DNA of 8,568 nt, from positions 1 through 8,568 of the forward strand of contig JBBRLG010000323.1 in assembly GCA_038231495.1 (NCBI GenBank). Reading direction: 5' to 3'. Positions 1 to 4,688 of this stretch are shown piece after piece (position 1 is the first letter of the stretch; each line of letters begins with the position of its first letter). The stretch comes from JBBRLG01 sp038231495. Lineage in GTDB: Bacteria; Planctomycetota; Planctomycetia; Gemmatales; Gemmataceae. The position numbers were made by a program, and so were the translations under genes. Below the pieces are notes generated by a model that saw only the letters and a list, made by a program, of their open reading frames with translations, did not search any database and was not told the origin of the DNA.

Positions 1-69
1 AAACCGCTCAAAAGGCCGCAAAAAAGCCGTGAATTCCGGGCCGATGGCCTGGACTAGATCCGTGGTCAT
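1..69 (-). CDS. Partial 5' end of a leftward gene, possibly an IS transposase
   Basis: An ATG at 69..67 (minus) is preceded by a textbook AGGAGG six bases upstream (complement of 76-81), and the frame stays open for 23 codons to the window edge. The peptide begins MTTDLVQAIGPEFTAFLRPF. The start is well supported. The identity is not: the short acidic/aromatic N-terminus (FTAFLRPFERF) resembles the beginning of IS701/DDE-type transposases as I remember them, and the palindrome and repeats just upstream suit an IS end. It could instead be another small cytoplasmic protein. The catalytic part lies outside the window, so neither intactness nor family can be judged. Confidence 0.5.
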   Translation of the reverse strand, partial: MTTDLVQAIGPEFTAFLRPFERF

Positions 70-109
70 GAAGATCCCTCCTAAGGTTAGGAGGGCATTA
101 TACTTGCGA

Positions 110-127
110 CAGCTGACGCGTCAGCTG
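110..127. repeat. Perfect 18-bp palindrome upstream of the left-edge gene
   Basis: CAGCTGACGCGTCAGCTG reads identically on both strands. Its inner edge is about 40 bp upstream of the left-edge gene's start codon, where a dimeric repressor operator or the end of an insertion sequence would be expected. The sequence shows only the symmetry. Function is inference. Confidence 0.55.
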
Positions 128-170
128 CGCTGTAGTGTTAGTTACCTGGCCGGTTAACTATCCAGGCGGG

Positions 171-220
171 CATCCGTCGCGATGCTTGGTTCCAGGGGGT
201 TGAACCCTTGCCGACGGATG
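171..220. repeat. Hairpin with 9-bp perfect stem
   Basis: CATCCGTCG at 171-179 pairs perfectly with CGACGGATG at 212-220, enclosing 32 bases that contain a smaller GGGTT/AACCC inverted repeat near 197-207. No T-run follows on either strand, so it is a poor intrinsic terminator. It could be a structured remnant of a mobile element or a small RNA domain. Confidence 0.4.
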
Positions 221-329
221 GGATAAGAGTGGAATGAGCAACAAGCGTGCCAAGGCTTCCAAGCCGCGATTTCGGTTGCCGACAATGGGTAATCGACGAA
301 CTCTCCCCCAGTGACGAATAAGGATTGCC

Positions 330-438
330 CTCGCTGGTCAGTTATTATCCAAGCAACGTTTGGTCGCCCGCCTCACACTTTGATTATACGAGGCGGTCAA
401 TCTCGCTGGTCAGTTATTATCCAGGCGACGTTTGGTCG
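330..438. repeat. 37-bp direct repeat, two copies 72 bp apart, spanning a gene end
   Basis: Copies at 330-366 and 402-438 both begin CTCGCTGGTCAGTTATTATC and match at 35 of 37 positions; the differences are two A/G changes. The second copy contains the TAA stop (419..417) and the last codons of the TPR-sulfotransferase on the minus strand. The first copy would encode the same stop context (DQTLLG-stop versus DQTSPG-stop). The simplest reading is a tandem duplication of a 72-bp unit that includes the gene's 3' end. Only two copies are present. Confidence 0.8.
368..396 (-). terminator. Possible weak hairpin terminator of the TPR-sulfotransferase
   Basis: CCGCCTC at 368-374 and GAGGCGG at 390-396 form a 7-bp GC-rich stem with a 15-base AT-rich loop, starting about 20 bases after the TAA of the minus-strand gene. 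There is no uridine tract after the stem in that direction, so intrinsic termination is only a possibility. Confidence 0.3.
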
Positions 439-2612
439 GCATCAGGTCCTAGCTGGCGGAGGAGCGGACCGAGTGCCGATTCGTAGTGCTTCCACCGGGC
501 CACCGACCGCGTATACAACGGCTCGCGCACCTGACTGACGCTGGCGGTGCGGATAGGTCGGGTCGTCTGGTGGAATGCCAGACACGACGGCTGCCATTCC
601 AGCCCGCACCAGGCGACCATCCGGCGGGCCACGCCCTCCAAGTCCGTCACGGTCTCTTCGTAGTATACATCAAACAGATCGGCAGGCAGCGTGCCGCGCC
701 AGTAGTCCATAAGGCGTTGATAGTCGTGGAAACGGGCGGCGATGCTGTCCGGGTCCGCCGCCCAGCGGATGTTCCGAAAGTTTGTCATCCAGCACGACAC
801 GGCCACGTCGCGCAGGTCGCGGCGGCAGTGGATAAACCGGGCCTTGGGGAACAGGGTGCTCAACCAGCCGAGGAACAGGTAATTGTCCGGCATTTTGTCC
901 ACGACGCGCAGCGCGGACGGGGCCAGTTCGCGGAGCCGTGCCAGGTTCCACCGGCCCAGCTGGTCGGCGACTGCGGGTGTGAGCTGGGCCAGGCCATCGA
1001 CGGGCGTACTCGTCCGACCCAACATTCCGGGCAAGGCCGCCAAGCTGTCGCGGGCGTAGTTTAGCTCGCCGGCACCGTGGACCTGGGAATGGCTGGCCAG
1101 GATTTGTTCGGTCAGCGTGGTGCCCGAACGCGGCAGGCCGACTATGAAGATCGGCACTTCGGTGTCCAGGCCGAAGCCACGGGTCCGGGCGAAGAAGTCC
1201 GAAGAGAACCCCGCGATCAGGTCATCGACCATGTTGGTGTGGGCCTGCGGGTCGTAGGACTTGTCCTGTTTTTCCCACAGGATTCGGCACAGGGCGTTAC
1301 CCCGGCTGAGGTGTTCGGCGGCCTCGTTGTAGGAACCGGCGGCGTCGAGGGCGTGGGCGATCCCGAAATGCAAGGCCAGGCGTTTGGCCAGGGCCATTTG
1401 CGGCCGGGCGAGCAGACTGCGGATGGCGTGCAGATCCTCCGCTGGCAACCGGCCGCGCAGGGAGGTGGCCAGCAGGGAGTAGGCCCCGGCGTGGTTCGGG
1501 TCGCGCCGCAGCGCCTCGCGGAAGGACGCCAGCGCCTCGTCGAACGAGCCGAGTTCCTCCAGGATGTTGCCCAGGTTGCAGTAGCCGGTGGCGAAGTCGG
1601 GCTTGAGCCGCAGCACCTCGCGGTACTCGGCCACCGCCTCCGGGAACTTGCCCTGCTCGTGGAGGACGGAGCCAAGCCCGTTGTGGGCCTCGGCGTACTG
1701 CGGATTCAGTTGCAGCGCTTGACGGTAGCGGGTAACGGCGGCCTCAAAGTCTTCCCGTTCCTCCAGGGCGCTCGCCAGGTTGCAAACAATCCGTGGCGCG
1801 TGCGGATCGCGCTGCAAGCCTTGTTGATACCAGGCGATGGCGTCTTGCAGAAGCCCCTCCTCCTGCACCGCCTGCCCCATATTGCTATAAGTCAGACCCA
1901 GGTCCGGATTGAGTCGCAGTGCCTCGGCGTAACAGACCTTGGCCTCGGCCAGTTGTCCCAGTTCGCGCAAAACATTGCCCAGGTTGTTGTGGGTCTCGGG
2001 CATGTCAGGGCGGAGGCGGGTCGCTTCCCGGCAATGCGACAACGCCTGTTCCGGCTGGTGCTGTTCCAACAACAGCTGGCCGAGGTTGGTGTGCGCTTCC
2101 GCCAGGTTCGGTTCGAGTTGTAACGCCCGTCGAAAAGAAGCCAACGCCTGGACGCCGTCCCCCTCCGAACGGAGGGCGTTGCCGAGATTGTTATGGATCA
2201 TGGCATTGTCAGGCTCGAAGCGCAAGGCCGCCTGGAACTGGGAGGCCGCGGCATGGGCGTCTCCCGTGGCGAGTAAAGTCAAGCCGAGGTTGTTAGCCGC
2301 CGCCGGTGAGTCCGGCTGTAACGAGAGGGCGGTTTGGCAACACGCGAGCGCCCACTCCATCTGGCCGCTAGCCCGGTACGCTTCTGCCAGGTTCGAGTAG
2401 TAGGCGGGGACACCCGGCTGAATCGCAATCGCCTGCCCGATTAAGGCACAGGCTTGCGGGTAATCGCCTTGTTGGTGGGCCACCACACCCAGGAGGTGGA
2501 GGGCCTCGGCGTGCCGCGGGTTCTGGGCGAGGACGGCCTGGTAGATTTGCGCCGCGTGATCGAGACGACCGTTGACGTGATGTTCGATCGCGTGGGTTAA
2601 GTCGGTTTGCAT
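417..2612 (-). CDS. TPR-array protein with C-terminal sulfotransferase domain
   Basis: This encodes 731 residues from the ATG at 2612. The frame can be extended to a TTG at 2657, but the ATG gives the usual family opening (MQTDLTHAIEHHVNGRLDHA) and begins directly in the first TPR helix. Residues 1 to about 375 form ten or eleven consecutive 34-residue TPRs with the NLG...A.....AL.L.P pattern, a superhelical docking scaffold. The C-terminal domain is a PAPS-dependent sulfotransferase: FIVGLPRSGTT near residues 489-499 is the 5'-phosphosulfate loop, and HCRRDLRDVAVSCW near 593-606 is the 3'-phosphate-binding element. Such proteins are predicted to transfer sulfate to a peptide or glycan acceptor held by the TPRs; the acceptor cannot be read from sequence. 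No signal peptide is visible. The gene stands alone and is divergent from lysR. Its last codons and stop lie inside a repeat. Confidence 0.9.
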   Translation of the reverse strand: MQTDLTHAIEHHVNGRLDHAAQIYQAVLAQNPRHAEALHLLGVVAHQQGDYPQACALIGQAIAIQPGVPAYYSNLAEAYRASGQMEWALACCQTALSLQPDSPAAANNLGLTLLATGDAHAAASQFQAALRFEPDNAMIHNNLGNALRSEGDGVQALASFRRALQLEPNLAEAHTNLGQLLLEQHQPEQALSHCREATRLRPDMPETHNNLGNVLRELGQLAEAKVCYAEALRLNPDLGLTYSNMGQAVQEEGLLQDAIAWYQQGLQRDPHAPRIVCNLASALEEREDFEAAVTRYRQALQLNPQYAEAHNGLGSVLHEQGKFPEAVAEYREVLRLKPDFATGYCNLGNILEELGSFDEALASFREALRRDPNHAGAYSLLATSLRGRLPAEDLHAIRSLLARPQMALAKRLALHFGIAHALDAAGSYNEAAEHLSRGNALCRILWEKQDKSYDPQAHTNMVDDLIAGFSSDFFARTRGFGLDTEVPIFIVGLPRSGTTLTEQILASHSQVHGAGELNYARDSLAALPGMLGRTSTPVDGLAQLTPAVADQLGRWNLARLRELAPSALRVVDKMPDNYLFLGWLSTLFPKARFIHCRRDLRDVAVSCWMTNFRNIRWAADPDSIAARFHDYQRLMDYWRGTLPADLFDVYYEETVTDLEGVARRMVAWCGLEWQPSCLAFHQTTRPIRTASVSQVREPLYTRSVARWKHYESALGPLLRQLGPDADQTSPG

Positions 2613-2688
2613 GATCGAGCCTGAAACTGCGGCGTCGTTGCTGCGGGCTTCTACCAACTATGTTACCGCATCCGGCGTGACGGTTGAA

Positions 2689-2694
2689 TACAAT
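2689..2694 (+). promoter_or_regulatory. -10-like hexamer upstream of lysR
   Basis: TACAAT lies 64 bases before the 13-codon stub ATG and aligns without a gap to TAGAAT at 4625-4630 in front of the multicopper oxidase. No convincing -35 box is seen at 16-18 bp spacing. The call rests on the match to the bacterial -10 consensus and on its presence in both copies of the duplicated 5' region. Confidence 0.35.
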
Positions 2695-2790
2695 AGGGTA
2701 GGGAACGGCTGGCGGACCGCGTGCATACTCCTATTCGTGTGAGGTGCAACCGATGCAACCCGAAGCGACCCGCAGGGGCTTTCTCCGGTG
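2692..2790 (+). repeat. Degenerate copy of the multicopper oxidase 5' region
   Basis: Bases 2692-2790 align without gaps to 4628-4726, identical at about 67 of 99 positions by hand count. Similarity is high in the outer parts: AATAGGG plus CGGCTGGCGG upstream, then GAGG, ATG, AACCCGA and CGCAGGG.CTTTCTCCGG. It is low in a 20-base middle stretch (2721-2740). The aligned block covers the leader, ribosome-binding site and first 13 codons of the oxidase. The distance from AATAGGG to ATG is 61 bases in both. A partial duplication is the natural explanation. Confidence 0.75.
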
Positions 2791-2794
2791 GTAA
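2753..2794 (+). pseudogene. 13-codon Tat-signal stub related to the oxidase N-terminus
   Basis: ATG at 2753 opens MQPEATRRGFLRW followed by TAA at 2792. The oxidase begins MKPETTRRDFLRGG, so nine of the first twelve residues match, including the twin-arginine RRxFLR core. The stub stops where the oxidase continues into its signal peptide. It overlaps the GTG start of lysR (2788) by seven bases in another frame, an arrangement that would allow translational coupling if the stub is translated. It may be pure debris or may act as a leader peptide. GAGG at 2741-2744 is a plausible ribosome-binding site. Confidence 0.55.
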
Positions 2795-3717
2795 ATTTTG
2801 AGGAGCCGGAAAACGTACAGCTTCCCTATCTTGAGACCTTCTCGAAGGCCGCCGAGTTGAGTAGCTTCACCGGGGCGGCGAAAGCACTCCACTTGACCCA
2901 GGCGGCCGTCAGTCAGCGCATTCAAGCCCTCGAAAAGACCCTGAAGACCTCGCTGTTTCAGCGGCGCGGCGGCCGGGTTCTGCTCACGGAGGCGGGCCAA
3001 AAGCTTTACCAGTACGCCCAGCAAATTATTGGCCTGTACGAACAGGCGCGGCGCGAAGTTACCGGACGGTCGCCACTGGTAAGCGGAACCTTGCTCCTGG
3101 CGGCCAGCTCCATTCCCGGCGAGCACCTGCTTCCGGAGCTGCTGTCGGTTTTCGGCCAGAAGTATCCCCACATCAAGGTTCGTGCCACCATCGGCGACAG
3201 CATGGCGGTAATCGGTCAAGTGGAGCGGGGGGAGGTCAACCTTGGCCTCGTGGGCAAGAAGACCGATAACCCGCTATTGGATTTTCGCTTCCTGGCCCGC
3301 GATCAGATGGTGCTTATCGTCCCCCAGGGACATGCCCTCGGCAGGCGGAAGAAGCTTTCGGTAAAGCAACTGTGCGGCCACGCCCTCGTCCTTCGTGAAG
3401 CCGGCTCCGGCCTGCGGCACTGCTTCGAGCGGTCTCTGGAGCGGGCGGGGCGATCCTTGGCCGACCTTCAAATCGCCCTGGAACTCGGCAGCAACGAGGC
3501 CATCAAAAAAGCGGTCCTCGTAGGTGCCGGCGTGGCCGTGCTGTCCACCTACGCCGTGCGGCGTGAACTGCAAGAGGGCCGTCTGCTCGCACTCGAAATC
3601 AGCGACCTCCATTGCGACCGCGACCTGTACATCGTCCGCGACAAACGCCGCGTGCTACCCTTCCCCGAACGGTCGTTCTTGAACTTCCTCGAAACGAACC
3701 CCGTTCCAGTCTCATAA
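2788..3717 (+). CDS. LysR-family transcriptional regulator
   Basis: This is a 309-residue protein of normal LysR length. The start is GTG at 2788 with AGGGG nine bases upstream (2774-2778); no in-frame ATG exists between it and the upstream stop at 2740-2742. Residues about 12-70 form the winged helix-turn-helix (LPYLETFSKAAELSSFTGAA, then LTQAAVSQRIQALE), followed by a linker helix. From about residue 90 comes the two-lobed effector domain with LLLAASSIPGEHLLPELL, like the CysL/selenium-metabolism-associated branch. The effector is unknown. LysR proteins usually control neighbouring genes, so the cupin and multicopper oxidase downstream are the first candidates. The start codon lies inside a degenerate copy of the oxidase 5' region, so its transcription may have been borrowed from that gene. 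The TPR gene upstream is divergent. Confidence 0.92.
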   Translation: MVNFEEPENVQLPYLETFSKAAELSSFTGAAKALHLTQAAVSQRIQALEKTLKTSLFQRRGGRVLLTEAGQKLYQYAQQIIGLYEQARREVTGRSPLVSGTLLLAASSIPGEHLLPELLSVFGQKYPHIKVRATIGDSMAVIGQVERGEVNLGLVGKKTDNPLLDFRFLARDQMVLIVPQGHALGRRKKLSVKQLCGHALVLREAGSGLRHCFERSLERAGRSLADLQIALELGSNEAIKKAVLVGAGVAVLSTYAVRRELQEGRLLALEISDLHCDRDLYIVRDKRRVLPFPERSFLNFLETNPVPVS

Positions 3718-3730
3718 GCATCGCTTATGA
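3712..3730 (+). repeat. 8-bp-stem hairpin over the lysR stop codon
   Basis: TCATAAGC (3712-3719) and GCTTATGA (3723-3730) form a perfect stem with a three-base loop; the lysR TAA (3715-3717) is in the left arm. A second small GC stem (CCCG-GCT-CGGG) follows at 3731-3741. There is no T-run, so this may attenuate rather than fully terminate readthrough into the cupin gene. Confidence 0.4.
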
Positions 3731-3834
3731 CCCGGCTCGGGCGTATCAACGGCAACGCCGTACCCCCCTCTGTCCCCTGCGGCTACAAAAAGTCTTCGAT
3801 CCCAGCCGGAAGGCGCCTCCCCAAGGAGATTGTC

Positions 3835-4335
3835 ATGCGTTCTGGATTTGCTGCCGTCGTCCTCACCGCTATTGGCGGGGTGGCGCTCGTGGCCGGGTTT
3901 CACGGCGAGCCGCCCACTGCCAAGCCCGAGGCGGGCGAAATGGCGTTGTACCCCGCCGACAAGATCAAGTGGCAGGAAGGCCCGCCCTCGTTGCCCAAGG
4001 GAGCCATGATCGCCGTGCTGGAGGGAGACCCGACCAAGGAAGGCTCGTTCGTCTTCCGCATCAAGCTCCCGGACGGCTACCGCGTCCCGCCGCACACGCA
4101 CCCCAAGACCGAGCGGGTAACGGTCCTATCCGGGACGTTCAACGTCGGCATGGGAGAGAAGTTTGACGAGAAGGCGACCAAACCCATGACGACAGGAACC
4201 TACGGCCACTGGCCGGCGGGCATGAAGCACTTCGTCTGGGCCAAAGGCGAAACGGTCCTTCAATTCCACGGGACCGGGCCGTGGTCCATCCAGTATTTGA
4301 ACGCCGAGGACGATCCCCGCAATCAGAAAAAGTAG
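3835..4335 (+). CDS. Secreted single-domain cupin protein
   Basis: This encodes 166 residues. The ATG at 3835 is chosen over the upstream in-frame ATG at 3727 because AAGGAG (3823-3828) lies six bases before it and the protein then begins with a clean signal peptide (MRSGFAAVVLTAIGGVALVA). Both cupin motifs are present: G-X5-H87-X-H89-X3-E93-X6-G100, and G121-X5-P127-X-G129-X2-H132-X3 with Ala in place of the usual final Asn. The four metal ligands H87, H89, E93 and H132 are intact, so a metal-binding periplasmic beta-barrel is expected. The family covers enzymes and binding proteins, and no substrate can be assigned. It follows lysR by 117 bases and precedes the multicopper oxidase. A mobile element is inserted immediately after its stop codon. 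Confidence 0.85.
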   Translation: MRSGFAAVVLTAIGGVALVAGFHGEPPTAKPEAGEMALYPADKIKWQEGPPSLPKGAMIAVLEGDPTKEGSFVFRIKLPDGYRVPPHTHPKTERVTVLSGTFNVGMGEKFDEKATKPMTTGTYGHWPAGMKHFVWAKGETVLQFHGTGPWSIQYLNAEDDPRNQKK

Positions 4336-4344
4336 GGATCGGAG

Positions 4345-4526
4345 CAATAGTGTCCGGCGCGATTTTTGCTATTCACCGGTGCCCGGGCGGGGGTGCGGGG
4401 CCGGGGGGTAGTATCAGGGCACGGGTGTAGCAGCAGTGCATGGGTGTAGGGCACCGGTGCAGCAACAGGGCATGGGGCACGGGTGTACCACCCAGGGCAT
4501 AGCAAAAATCGAGCCGGACACTATTG
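4345..4526. mobile_element. 182-bp MITE-like element with 28-bp inverted ends and 9-bp target duplication
   Basis: The left end (4345-4372, starting CAATAGTGTCCGGC) and right end (4499-4526, ending GCCGGACACTATTG) are inverted repeats matching at 27 of 28 positions. They are flanked by perfect direct repeats GGATCGGAG at 4336-4344 and 4527-4535, as expected of a 9-bp target-site duplication. The interior codes for nothing plausible. It is G-rich and carries internal repeats: GGGCACGGGTGTA at 4417-4429 and 4475-4487, with an 11/13 variant at 4436-4448, plus the palindrome GCACCGGTGC at 4451-4460. It is a non-autonomous element that would need a transposase in trans. Nine-bp duplications occur in several IS families (for example IS4-type and IS1-type), so the parent is not identified. 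Confidence 0.85.
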
Positions 4527-4535
4527 GGATCGGAG

Positions 4536-4688
4536 ACGGTATTATACCGGCATTAAAGATTAACACCGGCGAGCGGGGCGAATTTTATGCCGGCGTAGTA
4601 GCATCTCGGACATTGCCTTGCCGGTAGAATAGGGAAGGAGGCGGCTGGCGGGCCTTGTAACAATCATTCTCTTGTCGAGGCGCGATCA
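4536..4688 (+). promoter_or_regulatory. Leader and probable promoter region of the multicopper oxidase
   Basis: This is the 153-base gap between the MITE target duplication and the oxidase ATG. Candidate elements are CGGTAT-T-ATACCG at 4537-4549 (13-bp inverted repeat that includes a -10-like TATTAT), ATGC-N10-GCAT at 4587-4604 (possible dimer site), TAGAAT at 4625-4630 (-10-like, conserved before lysR) and GAGG at 4677-4680, eight bases before the ATG, as ribosome-binding site. The segment from 4628 onward is the counterpart of 2692-2790 upstream of lysR. The LysR protein could bind one of the dyads, but none matches a T-N11-A box cleanly. Confidence 0.4.

Larger units (their letters stand above)
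70..416. other. Repeat-rich gene-poor gap
   Basis: This 347-base stretch between the left-edge gene and the TPR-sulfotransferase stop codon holds no convincing gene. It contains an 18-bp palindrome, a 9-bp-stem hairpin, one full copy of a 37-bp direct repeat and a 7-bp-stem hairpin, each listed separately. A 26-codon ATG frame at 234-314 (MSNKRAKASKPRFRLPTMGN...) is basic, lacks a good ribosome-binding site and matches nothing I recognise, so I do not call it a gene. Segment 145-179 (ctggccggttaactatccagg...) loosely resembles the 37-bp repeat and may be a decayed third copy. The region reads as a graveyard of element ends. Confidence 0.6.

Noticed and set aside
171..220. Possible tRNA, because GGGTTGAACCC resembles a T-arm
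   Set aside because: No acceptor/anticodon cloverleaf can be drawn, and the 9-bp closing stem does not have tRNA spacing.
330..438. Possible CRISPR array (repeat-spacer-repeat)
   Set aside because: There are only two repeats, the second overlaps a gene's stop codon, and no cas genes are nearby. Tandem duplication fits better.
486..2400. Several long plus-strand open frames (192, 348, 125 and 153 codons)
   Set aside because: They lie antisense to the TPR-sulfotransferase, have Arg/Gly/Val-rich low-information sequence and no recognisable domain, as expected in GC-rich DNA opposite a repetitive real gene.
2613..2657. Upstream TTG start for the TPR-sulfotransferase
   Set aside because: The ATG at 2612 begins directly in the first TPR helix, and the extra 15 residues add no recognisable feature.
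3612..4166. A 184-codon plus-strand frame across the lysR end and cupin start
   Set aside because: It overlaps two well-supported genes in another frame and has Arg/Pro-rich shadow composition.
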